The notes: generated from the sequence alone by a model not told the origin. Shown: positions 30,071 through 42,309, counted from the first letter of the stretch. The stretch is 47,500 bases of DNA from Symbiodinium natans (GCA_905221605.1 CAJNDS010002219.1:230001-277500), one strand, 5' to 3'. Made by a program: numbers and translations.

Positions 30071-30827
30071 CTGCCAAGATAACTGCCAGGGTTGAAGGAC
30101 TTGGGGTTTAGGGTTTAAGAAAGTAGGGCTAGGGTCTAGGTTTAGGGTTTAAGAAAGCAGGGCTAGGGTCTAGGTTTAGGGTTTCAGAATGAAGGGTTTA
30201 AGAGCTTAGGGTTTAGGGTTTCGGGGTTTGGTGCTTTAGGGGCTTTGGGGGCCTAGGGTTTGGAGGGTTTTGTGGTTGTGGGGTTTGGGGCTTGGAGCAG
30301 AGGGCTTCGGACTCAATAGTTGCCTGTAAGGGCTTGTAAAGGTGTTGTAAAGGTGCATAATGCTTGTAGACATGTCTGTGGTTTTTGGACAGGTCAACAT
30401 AAGGGCTCATGAGGGCTTGCGCAAGGCTCTCGACATGCTAACAAGAAGGTGAACAAAAGTTCATAGAGGTGCGGCATGCTAAAGAGATGGTAAGGGTATG
30501 GGTCCACATCGCCTTTTGTAAGGGTCAAAAAGGCACACGTGCAAGGGTTTTCTCAGGTGTTGTGACGGGGTGGCTTTTTTAACGGCCGCTTCTAAGGCCC
30601 CAAACCCTAAACCCTAACCCCTGCACCCTAAACACCAAACCCTAAGCCCTCGGGGCCGACTCTTGCATAGAACTTCGCGGCTTATTGCTGCTGGCGCATC
30701 ATTGGCAGGGTTTTAGGACTTAGGGTCTAGGTTTAGGCTGTAGGGTTGAGTTTTCAGGGCTCAGGGTTTAGGGTGGAGGGTTGAGGGCCGGCAAGCTCAA
30801 CACACAAAGTTGATTTAGGTCCCCTGC

Positions 30828-30886
30828 CTTCAGGCCCCGTTGCTGCTGCAGTTCTGAATGCACCTGCCGCATGATCGGGGGCAACC
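30828..30886 (-). CDS. Candidate exon, coiled-coil-like protein
   Basis: Acceptor CACCTAG|GG, then LPPIMRQVHSELQQQRGLK, donor AAG|GCAGG. Ends in phase 0, compatible with 30008-30070. Glutamine- and leucine-rich. Confidence 0.5.
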
Positions 30887-31444
30887 CTAGGTGGGCCCCT
30901 TAAGCCCTCGGAAAAAAACATTCCTAAACAGGCTTAGGGAGGATGTAGGGTTTAGGGTTTAGGATTTAGGGTTTAGGGTTTCGGGTTTTGGGGTTTAGGG
31001 AAAAAACCCTAAACATGATCCTCTTAAAAACCTCAACAAGGGAAAACATGAAAGTATCTCACCCAAACCCACCCAGAGCATTAAGGCAACGCAAACGCAG
31101 AAGCTGCCTGCTGGTCAAGCCCCCAAGCCCCATCTGCTTCGGGCTCAGGTTCAGGGTTTTCGGGTTTTCGGATTCTGGGGATTCAGGGTTTAGGGTTTAG
31201 GGTTCAGGGTTTTGGGCTTTAGGCTTTAGGGTTTAGGGTATGCCAGTGAAGCTTCTGCACGTTCCGCACTACAGATCGAGACGATCCCTCCGATCAAACG
31301 AGAAACCGCATGATCTAGCAGTTCCCTGATGTGTCTCATGCTTAGGCACTAAACCGTAAGCCCTAAACCCTAAACACTAAACCCTAAATCCTAAACCCTA
31401 AACCCTAAACCCTAAACCCTAAACCCTAAACCCTAAACCCTATT

Positions 31445-31960
31445 GAGCATGCTTGCTTGCAGTCATTGTAGTCGCTGGCAGCTCATCCAATAGTCCGGTA
31501 CTCGGGAGAGACAAGCAAACTAACACAAAGCGACCCGGTTCGGTCTTTCGTTCAAAGCCAGGACAAAGGGGGGCAGGGCCGACATGTCCGAAAATGAGCG
31601 TGCAACGGTGTGAAACGAAAGCTCATCACGAAGGCCAGCATCTACACACCGCACAACGAAATTAATTCAATCACAACAGGAATGGTCATGTATGAAACGT
31701 CTTTTGCGATCGACAATAGACACGAAAACAATAATCACCATCACCAGCTTCAGGCAGAGCCGGCGGCAACCAACAAAAGGCCAGAGTCTGAGAAATGCCC
31801 TTAGACGATCGACCGTAGCTTTAGAAAAGTTGGCTGGCAAGCTGCGGCACTCTCCACCCGGCTGAGATGTCTTGGGTATTCGAGAAGCCTCTATCAGCCG
31901 TGCCCCAAGAGACGGTGGACTTTTGGCAGGAGGGCCCTGCTTAGCTGCTCAGAAGCTCCC
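31445..31960. other. Unique block, no gene recognised
   Basis: Non-repetitive, between a CCCTAAA array and a degenerate C-strand array. Only short open frames; no splice-flanked protein-like segment stood out. Confidence 0.3.
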
Positions 31961-32397
31961 TAAGCCCTGAACCCTCAGACCGACTCTAACCCTCAAACCC
32001 TAAAGCCTCAAACCCTAAACCCTCAAACCCTCAACCCTAAACCCTCAACCCTAAACCCTCAACCCTCAAACCCTGAAAGCCCTCAACCCTAAACCCTAAA
32101 CCCTACACCCTAAACCCTAAACCCTAAACCCTCAACCCTAAACCCCAAAAAGTCCGCAGTCTTGTGGGGCCAATCACTGCTGGTCAGGCTCCCAGCTTGT
32201 GCCCCTGAGCGAGAGCAAAAGTGGCTAAAGAGGCGTTACCCCCCTTTCCGTTGAGGGTTTAGGGGTTTAGGGGTTTAGGGGTTTAGGGGTTTAGGGGTTT
32301 AGGCATGCTATCCTTGCGGACATCCCAGGCGCATCCACGGCTGAGATAACTAGCCCTTTAGCTAGGGTGAAAGAAAACAGAAGACCGACCAAAATAA

Positions 32398-33834
32398 TTA
32401 TCTGCCTCGGGCCCCGCGCCTTCGGCGGTAGTAAGCATTCCAGCGCTGCTGTGGGCTGGTTATCTCTTGACTATACACTACAGGTTTAAGAGGCGGATCA
32501 TATCGGGACTTTGCAAAGTGTTCAAATGTGGCTGCACCAAGTGTTTTCAAGAAAAGGTGTCTTGCTGACTTCTGAAACGCCAGTCTTTCCAGTCCAGGAA
32601 CATCTTTATAACAGTCGCACCAGCTCAAGTGTTTGCCACGAATCAAACTCCAGGGGAGGTTGAGCTCCTTTATGATATACTTGAGGCTGTGCAAGAAGAT
32701 CGTGACTTGCTTGTTGAATGCTGGCCTATGAAGCAACAAAGCTTCATGCTGCGTTTCATGTAACCAGGCCACAGGTATGGCACTGCGCCATTTAGAAGGC
32801 TGCTGCTCCAACGGCCAACTTCCAACGTTTACTGGGGAAATCCAGTTGGTTTCTGAAACAAAAATCACATAGAGCTCTGCAGGACTTATCGGCGATATAG
32901 CAACACACCAGCTTTGTCCTTGAAGAAACTCATGAAGTTTATATAGGAAAGGCGGCGAAAGAATAGTATCATTGTACATGCGGGCCACAGGCCAGTGGAT
33001 GTCAATGACTGCACCAACCCCGACATGCAACTGCCTTTCAGGAACCACAGGCACAGATTGTAGCTGCTTTGAGTGGTTGCCCTTGCTAAGTTGCAAAAGA
33101 TTGGACTGCAGGTTCGCGACTTGCTTTGCTGTACCGTGTAAACGCATATACGCTTGCTGAGCCAACAAGTGAAGACGAAAACCAGGCTGCGTCTGATCCC
33201 TTTGTACTGCCTTTGCAGCCTCATCTGCTTGTTCATTGTAATAGGCCGTCCATGCTGCAAAAGGCGTGTCCTGCACACGAAAGTCCCTGTGCGATTCCAC
33301 ATGAACAATTTGCCACTCAAAATGAAGCTTCGATTGCAAACGTGCCCATAAGAAACGCCAAAGGCCGAGGTTTTTCTGTTTACTCCAGAATGCTTCTGAC
33401 CAACCTTCTGCCAGGAGCCTTTTGACACCTCGCACCACACCCAACGCATCGGAAAAGATCCATGCACAAGGAGCACACTGGATGGCCACTGCTACAGCGT
33501 AAAGTTCCGCGCGAAAATTTGTCTGCCTACCTGGAAGTTGTCCCACCTCGTAGATGGCTGCTTCCAGCTTTTCAGGGTCTGCTAGGACAACCGACCAGGT
33601 ACATCGTGGAATCTCTGCACCATTGTACGTGGACCCATCGGTAAAAAGACATACCCGACGATCGAAAAACTCATAAAAGGTTTCAAGCTTCAACGACTGT
33701 GTGTACTTATGCCATTCTGCAATCGCCAAGGGCTGCTTGAAAAGCATTTTTTCCAACTGCAAACACGGCAATGTCTTCAAGGCCACTGTGTCAATCTGAT
33801 CTCGCGCTGACTGCGTACCCGGACATTCAACCAA
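32398..33834 (-). mobile_element. Non-LTR-type retroelement fragment with RNase H domain
   Basis: A single open frame of 478 codons, the longest in the window. Residues about 60-210 look like an RNase H domain: FTDGST (Asp66), FRAELYAV (Glu110), IFSDALGVV (Asp129), VESHRD (His182) and NEQADEAAK (Asp204), the expected D-E-D-H-D order. No reverse transcriptase is present, so this is the 3' part of a LINE-like ORF2 or a related element; the region after residue 210 I do not recognise. The frame is open right up to a (CCCCTAAA)n array at its 5' end (33838 onward) with no Met start, so it is truncated there, or joins an upstream exon through the AG|G at the array edge (ACATAG|GTTGG). The same array type lies on its 3' side (32253-32306). 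The uninterrupted frame suggests recent insertion or domestication. Confidence 0.75.
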
Positions 33835-34130
33835 CCTATGTTTAGGGGTTTAGGGGTTTAGGGGTTTAGGGGTTTAGGGGTTTAAGGGTTTAGGGGTTTA
33901 GGGGTTTAGGGGTTTAGGGGCTTAGGGGCTTAGGGGTTTAGGGGTTTAGGGGTTTAGGGTTTAGGGCTTAGGGACTTTCCGTGAAGCTTCACGGGTAATT
34001 GTCACTTAGTTGCTGAGTTCTTTCGCCCCAAAAAAGTGTACGCTTTCAGTTCTGCGCGGATGATAGTACCCAAAAAAAGCAAAATGCGCGCATTCAGCTG
34101 CTAGGATAAGGTTATAGCCATACCCCCAGA

Positions 34131-34225
34131 GTAACCCAGGCATGAACAGGGTGCCCTTTTTGGTTTAGAGGGACTTATAAGGGAAGCTAACCCCCAAACC
34201 AAGGGGAATCAGGGCCTACTCCGGG
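34131..34225. repeat. Family B dispersed element
   Basis: GTAACCCAGGCATGAACAGG, GTGCCCTTTTTGG, ACTTATAAGGGAAGC and AGGGCCTACTCCGGGCCCTG. Confidence 0.6.
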
Positions 34226-34234
34226 CCCTGATAA

Positions 34235-34430
34235 CCCTACCTAGAAGTGGGGATGTAAGTAAACTAACTAAATCAGGTTAGAGCCATAGTTACCCCACTT
34301 CTAAACCCGAAACCCTAAGCCCTAAACCCTAAACCCTAAACCCTAAAACCTAAACCCTAAACCCTAAACCCTAAACCCTCAACCCTAAACCCTAAACCCT
34401 ACATATAAGTACCCATGAACCTCCAAGTTA
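34235..34430. mobile_element. Family A element containing a CCCTAAA array
   Basis: CTAGAAGTGGGGATGTAAGT and AGCCATAGTTACCCCACTTC at the left. Right end TATAAGTACCCATGAACCTC is separated by a CCCTAAA array at 34305-34405. Confidence 0.55.
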
Positions 34431-34769
34431 CCTTGAGCTGAGTTCCAGACCGTGCCCTGGAAAGGCTGAAAGCTGTTGTTGGGTCGACCTCTCGAAGAGG
34501 AGGCGAGTCCTCCGTGTCTCGGGTTTAGGGCTTGGGGTGAAGGGCTAAAGGGTTTAGGGTTTAGGGTTTAGGGTTTAGGGTTTAGGGTTTAGGGTTTAGG
34601 GTTTAGGGTTTAGGGTTTAGGGTTTAGGGTTTAGGGTTTAGGGTTTAGGGTTTAGGGTTTAGGGTTTAGGGTTTAGGGTTTAGGGTGGTTTAGAGCCCTG
34701 TTTGCTGTTGTGCCCCCCCCCCCCCCCGAACAGTCGAGGCTGGATTTTGCCCTGTTTAAAAGTGCCGGG

Positions 34770-35070
34770 GGTTTATATGATTTTAATAGGGAGGAGGTTA
34801 CATACATTCAAAAGGGATCCATATGTGAATTTAGAAGGGATGAGGTCATATGAATTTTAAAGGGATCCATATGAATTTAAAAGGGATGAGTTCTTTGAAT
34901 TCAGAAGGGATCCACATGAATTTAAAGGGGCTGAGTCTATATATGATTTCAAAAGGGATCCATGTGAATTTAGAAGGGGTGTTTTATATGAAATTAAAGG
35001 GATGCATCTGAATTTCAAAGGGATGAGTTTACATGAATTTAAAAGGGGTCCATCTGAGTTTCAAAGGGCA
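34770..35070. repeat. Tandem repeat with AATTTAAAAGGGATCCATAT core
   Basis: Ten or more units of about 28-32 bp alternating between an AAAGGGATCCATATG type and an AAAGGGATGAG type. Confidence 0.85.
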
Positions 35071-35362
35071 CGTCGAGGTGGACAACGTACCCCTCAACCC
35101 TCCAATCCAAACCAAGAAGCCCAACCTAAAGCCCCAAACGCCCCCAAAACACCTAAACGCTCTGAACCCTTAAAAACCCCTAAACCCCTCGACCCTACCC
35201 AAACCCCCAAAACACCCTACACCCCTTAACCCTTAACACCCTAAACCCTAAACCCTAAACCCCAAGACACCCTGAACCCTGAACCCTAAACCCAAAACCC
35301 TAAACCCGAAACCTTAAACACCATAAGTTCCATAAGCCCCTACACCCCCAAAAAACCTCTCT

Positions 35363-35423
35363 TTGTCCTCCAGGCCCTGCGCCGCCCAAGGGTCGGCTGC
35401 CGGTGCCTCAGCCCAGGATTGTT
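35363..35423 (-). CDS. Candidate exon, unrecognised gene
   Basis: Reads QSWAEAPAADPWAAQGLED after AACCAG|AA. It lies between a C-strand array (35085-35340) and a G-strand array (from 35438). No family recognised; the donor is uncertain. Confidence 0.35.
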
Positions 35424-36049
35424 CTGGTTGGGCGTGTAGGACTTAGGGTTTGGGGTTTAGGGTTTAGGGTTTAGGGTTTAGGGTTTAGGGTTTAGGGTTT
35501 AGGGTTTAGGGTTTAGGGTTTAGGGTTTAGGGTTTAGGGTTTAGGGTTTAGGGCTTGGGGTTTGCCCAGAGATTCCCGCAGAAACTACCCCAGAAGTGCC
35601 AGCAAAGTGCATCAGTGTCCATCCCGAAGCCCTAAACCCTAAACCCTAAACCCTAAACCCTAAACCCTAAACCCCAAACCCTAAACCCTAAACCCTAAAC
35701 CCTGACAGTACTTCTGGGAGTGTCACAGCCCAGAATGCTGCAGAGGATTCCCAGAGTAGCAGAGGATTCCCAGAGTAGAGCGCCCGATGTTCTCCACAAT
35801 CCCCAAAGGTGCCCGTCAAGCAGCTTTACTCAAAGGGGCATGTTCGAGGTAAAAAGCTCCATAAACCTTAATCCCTAGCTGACACGAAAAAACAAAGGGT
35901 GTAGAGGGTGTAGGGTTTAGGGTTTAGGGTTGGGCAGGGCTTTTTCTACACCCATATGACTCGGGCTGCAATCCCTACCCGCATTCGCCGCCGGCTGAGG
36001 GCTACGCTGCAGCGTTGCGGTCTGCTAGCTGTACTTAGGATTCATGCTA

Positions 36050-36850
36050 CTTTTCGTAGGAATTCTGATAAGTTTTGCTCGCAAGCTTGCACGGCTTAGA
36101 AGAAGCGGGGGGTTGGGGGGGGGGCAACACACTGCTCGCATGATGAGTTTTAAAAACGACTTATATGAAGTAGGGTATATATTTCTTGTACCCCCAAAAG
36201 GACACCAGGTATATACACTCACCAATACTAAAAAGGAACCTTATATACACTCACCAATAACAGAAATATAAACCCCGTGTCATATGCTTTGAAGCAAGCT
36301 TGCTTCGGGGAAGCGGGGCGCGGACCCCCCCATTTGCTAACACAGTGCTCGCAACATGGGTTTCAAACAGACTCAGTGCTTTCGAGCAACCTCCAAGGCT
36401 GAATAAATTGGGGGGGGGGGAGGGCGCTTCAATCGTTCATATGCTTTGAGACAAGCTTTGCGTGGCTGGCCTAAAGGCACGGCTTAAAAAGAACGAGCGC
36501 AGCCCCCCCCCATTTGCAAACACAGTACCGGCACACTGGGTTTTAACTTACTTCCCGAATACTCATCGGGTAAAAAGTTTAGACTTTTTCAGAGAAGAAC
36601 TGCTTTATGAGAGGCCAAAAGTTGAAAAGTTGGGTTTTGAACCACTAAGTTAAAAGGACTCATATGCTTTGAAGCAAGCTTGCGCGTCTGGGATGTTAAG
36701 GGTTTATAGTTGCATCATGGGTTTCATTGCTTTGAGACAAGCTTGCATGGCTAGTGAAAACGGGGGCTTGGGGGGAAGCGGGGGGGGGGTTGGGGGGAGG
36801 GCCGGCGGTTTTTTTGCAAGCACAGTGCCTGCATGATGGCTTCACAACAG
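36050..36850. repeat. Family E degenerate tandem block
   Basis: Units at about 36100, 36290, 36410, 36490, 36650 and 36770 share GCGGGG runs, ATTTGCAAACACAGTGCTCG, ATGGGTTTC and CATATGCTTTGAAGCAAGCT. Some units have acquired insertions. No gene seen. Confidence 0.75.
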
Positions 36851-37500
36851 ACTCCTATGAATATAAGCCCAAATAAGGAAAATACAAAAAGTTCCAAAAA
36901 CCAGCCTAGTATTGTTCAAGCTGGCTCTGACTGTCACCGGCAGGCACGGAATCCGGCCAAGTTGCCGGGGGCCAAAAAAAAACCAGCCCGTTTAGGGTTT
37001 AGGGTTCACGGGGTTTAGAGATTAAAGATTAGGGTTCACGGTCAGGTCCCCAGGACCCCAAATCTTTACATCCTCGGCCCTATCCCGAACAAAAGAGCCC
37101 TAAGCCCTAAGCCCGAAACCCTACTCAGGGAATTCAGGATTTAAGTACCTCATATCCCCCTCATAAAGCCGAGTTCCCAAATCCCCTGCAAAGACCTCGT
37201 AAGAATTGACCCTAAACCCTAAACCCTAAGCCCCAAACCCTAAACCCTAAACCCTGAACCCTACCCTGAACAAAGGCCTGCGACGTCGAGAGGCCCGAAA
37301 ACCGAGCCCCGCACCAGCCGAGGCACCCGTGGGAGGAGGACCCGGAGCGAGCTCCTGATAGCCTCAAGGGTTTAGGGTTCAAATTTTGGGGTTTGGGGTT
37401 TAGGGTCTAGGGTTTAGGGTTTGGGGTTTGGGGTTTAGGGTTTGAGGGTTTGGGGGTTGGGGGTTTAGGGTTTGGGGTTTCGGGTGAAACGGCGCCCCAC

Positions 37501-37565
37501 ATGGGCACAAGTCCATCCAGCAAAAGTGTTCTGAGCTGCCGGGCGTAACTCTGGGTCCAGGCACC
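37501..37565 (-). CDS. Candidate exon, unrecognised gene
   Basis: Acceptor TAGGCAG|GG, then 21 codons starting GAWTQSYARQLRTLLLDGL, then CAT|GTGGGG donor. Good codon bias. Unrecognised. Confidence 0.5.
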
Positions 37566-37659
37566 CTGCCTACGGTACGGCCGTAGAAGGCCGAGTAAAA
37601 ATTTTGGGTTTGGGGTTTAGGTTTTTGGGTTTCAGGTTTGGGGTTAGGGTTTAGCCTTT

Positions 37660-37710
37660 AGGGTTCAGTGAACGAGCTTCCAGATAGTGTCAGGAATCAT
37701 TGGAAGGAGG
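37660..37710 (-). CDS. Candidate exon, unrecognised gene
   Basis: A C-rich tract and CTATAG precede LLPMIPDTIWKLVH, which ends at a TGA unless spliced out. Either a short terminal exon or an internal exon with an upstream GA donor. Confidence 0.3.
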
Positions 37711-37893
37711 CTATAGTCGCAGAGGGGGGGTGGGGCGAAACCCTAAACCCCTCAACCCTAAATCCTAAACCCTACAGCTAGCTGAGGAGTGAAGTTGTTG
37801 CGCCCTAAACCCTAAACCCTAAATCCTCAACCCTAAACCCCAAACCCTTGAAAACCTGAAAACCTGAGTCAGGGTCCACTGTTCCTAATCCCC

Positions 37894-37938
37894 TGTTCCC
37901 CAACTCCGAGCAAATCTTCAGGCAGGTCGCCGTCGAAC
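37894..37938 (-). CDS. Candidate exon, unrecognised gene
   Basis: Acceptor ATCCGAG|G, then FDGDLPEDLLGVGEQ. Acidic. Flanked by CCCTAAA on the left and TTTAGGG on the right. The donor is ambiguous. Confidence 0.4.
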
Positions 37939-37976
37939 CTCGGATGATAGGGTTTAGATTTAGGGTTTAGGGTTTA

Positions 37977-38097
37977 GAGCTTAGGGCTTAGGGCTTAGGG
38001 CTTAGGGCTTAGGGCTTAGGGCTTAGGGCTTAGGGCTTAGGGCTTAGGGCTTAGGGCTTAGGGCTTAGGGCTTAGGGCTTAGGGCTTAGGGCTTAGG
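37977..38097 (+). repeat. (CTTAGGG)n array
   Basis: About 17 consecutive CTTAGGG units, a variant rare in neighbouring blocks. Confidence 0.9.
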
Positions 38098-38568
38098 GAG
38101 CGGTTTGGGGCTTAGAGTTTCGGTTTAGGGTTTAGGGTTGAGGGTTTGGGTGTTCTGGCAGCTGACACGGGTGGGGCCTTCTTCCGTTGCACCTGCTATG
38201 TCACGGAATTTAAAGGCAGTAGGCCCAAACGCTGAACCCGAAACCCGAAACCCGAGACCCTAGACCCTAGACCCTAGATAATAGACCCTAGACCCTAGAC
38301 CCTAAACCCTAAACCCTAAACCCTAAATCCTACCCTACAGCCTAAACCCTAAACCCTAAACCCTAAGCCCTAAACCCTGAACCCTGAACCCTAAACCCTA
38401 AACCCTAAACCCTAAACCCTAAGCCCTAAACCCTAAACCCTAAACCCTAAACCCTAAACCCTAAACCCTAAACCCTAAACCCTACCCCCAAACCCTAAAC
38501 CCTGAACCCTAAACACCAAACCCCATCCCAACGCTGGCGCCAGGCTGCGACTGTAGCGGCAGGATCGC

Positions 38569-38637
38569 CTTCAGGACACGCCAGGTGATCAAAGTGCAGA
38601 CCAGCTCGCAGACGAAAATCCCCAGGAGTGCGTCCAC
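38569..38637 (-). CDS. Candidate exon with membrane-segment-like sequence
   Basis: Acceptor CACCTAAG|G, built from a repeat edge, then 23 codons starting VDALLGIFVCELVCTLITW, then CTGAAG|GCGATC donor. Strongly hydrophobic, likely a transmembrane helix. Phase 0 at both ends. Confidence 0.6.
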
Positions 38638-38674
38638 CTTAGGTGGTTTAGGGCTTATAGAGATTGTAAGGGGC

Positions 38675-38875
38675 TTGTGTCCGGAGTTTTGGGGGGTTTG
38701 GGGGGATTTGGGCTGGTTTTGGGGGGTTTGGGGAAGGGGGGGTGGTTGCCGGGTTTTGCAGGGTTTTGCCGGGTTTTGTGAGGTTTTGTCGGGTTTGGCG
38801 GGGGGTGGGTGGTTTTGGGGTGTTTGGAAGGGTTCTGGGGGTTTGGGGGGGTGGGGGGGGGGGGGGCCTAAAGGG
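38675..38875. repeat. G-rich degenerate repeat
   Basis: GGGTTTTG and GGGGTTTGG words with long G runs next to the membrane-type exon at 38569-38637. Open frames on both strands are repeat-derived. Confidence 0.7.
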
Positions 38876-39086
38876 TTCAGGGTTTGGGTTAAGGCTTAAC
38901 CCCCGAAGCTCCTCTTGGAGCTTCATGGGTGGGCTCGAACTAGGGCAGGCAGGGCTGGCACTGGCTACAAGCTTGTGTGGGGGGTCACCCTAAGCCCTAA
39001 GCCCTAAACCCTAAACCCTAAACCCTAAACCCTACAACCCACGAGCCTAGGGCAAACTCACGCACGGTTCCCACTTCTGAGCTCGC

Positions 39087-39132
39087 CAGCTGGGGCCAGT
39101 TTGAAGGTCTGCCAGCCATAGGTGCTGAAGAT
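39087..39132 (-). CDS. Candidate exon, membrane gene
   Basis: Acceptor TTGGCCAG|ATC, then IFSTYGWQTFKLAPA plus one base, donor GCTG|GCGAG. It starts in phase 0, matching the end of 39822-39888. Confidence 0.5.
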
Positions 39133-39821
39133 CTGGCCAAGGGGAAGTGTGAAATTTAGGGTTTAGGGTTTACGAATTAGGGTTTAGGGCTTCGGGTTTC
39201 AGGTTTCGGGTTGAGGGTTAAACCCGAAAGGCCCAGAACCCTACAAACCCGAATGTCTGCACATTATCGGGTCATTCTTCGACGTCCCTCCCTCTCACAC
39301 GAGCGGCTAAACAATCGAACGCAAAACCCTACGCCTAAACCCTAAGCCCTAAGCCCTAAACCCTGTATGTTTTATTGGGTGTTCTTACCGCCCGTCTTAA
39401 TGCATCAGAAAACCGTGCCAAAAGGGCCACATTTCCAGGTCTTTTGGACGGGCTAACAGTAGTATTATAAGTAAACACGTGCACGCGAGGAATAACATGA
39501 TGCGTGCGTGTTGTTCATACGAATTCAATGGGCACGAAGTGGATGATTTTAGGAGTGAAACGTAAACTTCCTTTAAAACCCAAGAATTATATTTCAATTA
39601 GCAATTTTATGTGCTCTTTCATAATGAATTTGGAGAACGAACTACTATTAGAATTATTACTACGAAGATAAGACAATTAAAATATGCAAAAAAAACTGGT
39701 CTCATTTCGTGCTACATTCTCCTTTTGCGGTCTAGTTTCTGATGCTAAACCCTAAACCCTAAACCCTAAACCCTTAAGCCCAAAACAAGGACCGCAATTT
39801 GAAGAGCCGATCACATCCTGC

Positions 39822-39888
39822 CTGCACGAGAGAGGCCCCATCTACCAGCGAGTTGATGAAGCCCAACAAGAAGAAGGGCATCAGCATC
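39822..39888 (-). CDS. Candidate exon with membrane-segment-like sequence
   Basis: Acceptor GAGCCTAG|G, then 22 codons starting MLMPFFLLGFINSLVDGAS, then GTGCAG|GCAGG donor. Hydrophobic. Flanked by CCCTAAA on the left and TTTAGGG on the right. Confidence 0.6.
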
Positions 39889-40365
39889 CTAGGCTCAAAA
39901 GGGTTTGGGGTTTAGGGTTTAGGGTTTAGGGTTTGGGGTTTGGGGGTTGGGGGTTGGGGGGTTGGGGGTTTGGAGTTTGGGGTTTGGGGGGTGGGGGTTG
40001 CGGGGTTGCGGGGTTGGGGGTTTGGAGTTTGGGGTTTGGGGGTTGGGGGTTTGGGGTTTGGGGTTTGGGGTTTGTTGTGCCAATTCTGGCGTGCCTGGCG
40101 AGCCATAATTCAGGCACGCGGGTCCCGGACGTCAGTCATCTTTGAACCCTAATTTGTTTGCAGTTTCGCGGCCTCGTGACGACTCTAGCTACATCCGGGC
40201 CATCAGAACCCTAAACCCTAAACCCTAAATCCTGAACCCTAAACCCTAAACCCTAAATCCTGAACCCTAAACCCTAAATCCTGAACCCTAAACCCTAAAC
40301 CCTAAATCCTGAACCCTAAACCCTAAGCCCTAAACCCTAAATCCTTCTTCCTGCTAAGCAGCCGC

Positions 40366-40420
40366 AGGCCACCGCTGCCACAGCAGATGCCCAAAGAAGA
40401 GTTTCGGATGATGTCGTAGC
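40366..40420 (-). CDS. Candidate exon, unrecognised gene
   Basis: Acceptor AAACCAG|GC, then YDIIRNSSLGICCGSGG. The AG lies against the TTTAGGG array at 40422-40510. The 3' end is uncertain because several GC donors are possible. Confidence 0.45.
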
Positions 40421-41049
40421 CTGGTTTAGGGTTTAGGGTTTAGGGTTTAGGGTTTAGGGTTTAGGGTTTAGGGATTAGGGATTAGGGTTTAGGGTTTAGG
40501 GTTTAGGGCACTTTTGAGGCAAACGGCGAAGTAGATTGCGGCATGCAAAGTATGGGGCCCAAACAGATTGACATGGCTGTATCTTCATCCGACACGGGGG
40601 CTTACGAAAATGCGGGACCCCTAATATTGACCCCCAAGTAGATGGATTCCCGTATAATAAGGACCCAAATAAGGTGCCCCCAACTTGGGAAACCCCCACA
40701 CAGCAAGGGCGCTGCACTCGTATCTTGCAACCCCGCATGCTCTTGTTGCTTGAGGTTCAACTCGAACTGGGGGGTTCCGAAAAGAGGGGTACCCTTTGTT
40801 GGGGTCCCTTTAAGGGGATTCTACGGCTAAACCCTAAACCCTAAACCCGAAACCCTAAACCCTAAACCCGAAACCCTAAACCCACTTTTGGGAAATACCC
40901 AAGTTTCTTCAGTCAAGCCGCAAGGTCGCATCTGGGCATCCTGCAGAAGAGACAACCGACACAAGGTTTGGGGTTTAGGGTTTAGGGTTTAGGGTTTCGG
41001 GTTTGGGGTTTAGGGTTTAGGGTTAGGGTTTAGGGTTTAGGGTTTCGGA

Positions 41050-41735
41050 AAACTTTGTAGAACAAAAGGTGCTTGCACGATGCGAACGTCGGCGAATAAA
41101 AAGATCCTCTGACTTCCTTCACCATTCTTGATTCAAACCTTTACAAAGCTGGTTCGTGCTGCCCGTTTCTAATGAACTCGTGGTGAATGAGTGACAACCG
41201 TCTAGAGGCTCAAGGGGGGAAGGTTTACGCCCACGCAATGCAGACAGGAAGGCCCCGAAGCATACCAATACACATGCATGCGCGCTTTTGGCGTCCCACC
41301 CACCAAGCCTCATGAGAGCGAGGTTTTTTCTTTCGCCGCCTATCCATCCACCATCCCCGTCTTTTCTTTCATCCCAGGACTATCCTTCTTGAATCTATTC
41401 TCCTTGATTCCACTCACTTTCTGCTTCTTCCTTGCGGCAATTGGCGAAATCCTTCCATTCACTCTTGGGCATTCTTTGCGAAGCGCGGGGTCTTCCCAGG
41501 GAAGACATTCTTTGCGCTTTTCCTTTCATTCCTTTCCCTTTTCCTTTTGCCTTTTCCTTTGAACATGCCCTTCTTTCCTTTTCTCTTGCCTTTCATGCCG
41601 GTCCTTCATTGCCATGGTTTCTTAAACTTCTTTTCTATTTCCCCAAATAGGGGGACCCCTCATTTTCTGTAGCCCTGTGTCTGGGACCCACCCCCCCACC
41701 CCCCCCCCACCCCCAAAAAAAAAAAGAGAAATACG
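41050..41735. other. Unique block ending in a CTTTTCC-rich tract
   Basis: The first part shows nothing recognisable. 41480-41650 is strongly pyrimidine-rich on the plus strand (CTTTTCCTTT words), then a poly-C/poly-A stretch at 41688-41725. The plus frame of 94 codons is low-complexity Phe/Ser/Leu. Confidence 0.4.
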
Positions 41736-41881
41736 GGCACAGCCTCAACCCCAAACCCGACACCCTAAACCCTTAACCCGAAACCCTAAACCCTAAACCC
41801 CAAACCCTAAACCCTAAACCCCAAACCCTAAACCCCAAACCCTAAACCCTAAACCCTGTGTTCGGAAGCTTCGATTACGTC

Positions 41882-41918
41882 CTCTGAAAGGAGGTACGTG
41901 CCGAAGATGGCTAGGCAC
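41882..41918 (-). CDS. Candidate exon with hydrophobic segment
   Basis: Acceptor ACCCCAG|G, then CLAIFGTYLLSE, then CAGAG|GACG (GA donor). The AG again lies at the edge of a CCCCAAA array. Confidence 0.45.
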
Positions 41919-42309
41919 CTGGGGTTTGGGGCTTCCGGGTTGAGGGTTTAGGGTTTAGGGTTTAGGGCTTAGGGCTTAGGGTTTAGGGTTTAGGGTTTAG
42001 GGTTTGGGGCTTAGGGTTTGGGGCTTAGGGTTTGGCGTTTAGAGTTTAGGGTTTGGGGTTTGGGGTTTGGGGTTCAGGGTTCAGGGTTCAGGGTTCAGGG
42101 TGCTTGGGATGGTTCAAGGTTTCAGGTTCACGGTGCAGGGCTTAGAAAAAATTAGGGTTCAGAAATTTTGGGATTCACTGGGTGTTGCTTTAAAGCCCGT
42201 TGAAACTTGTTTATGAATAGAATCCCAGGGCGATATTCGACGGGCTTAGGGTTTAGGATTTAGGGTTTAGGGTTTAGGGCTTAGGGGGTTAGGGCTTAGG
42301 GCTTAGGGG

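Noticed and set aside
41278-41650. A membrane protein from the Phe/Leu-rich plus frame
   Set aside because: Hydrophobicity results from a CTTTTCC pyrimidine tract, not from conserved coding sequence.
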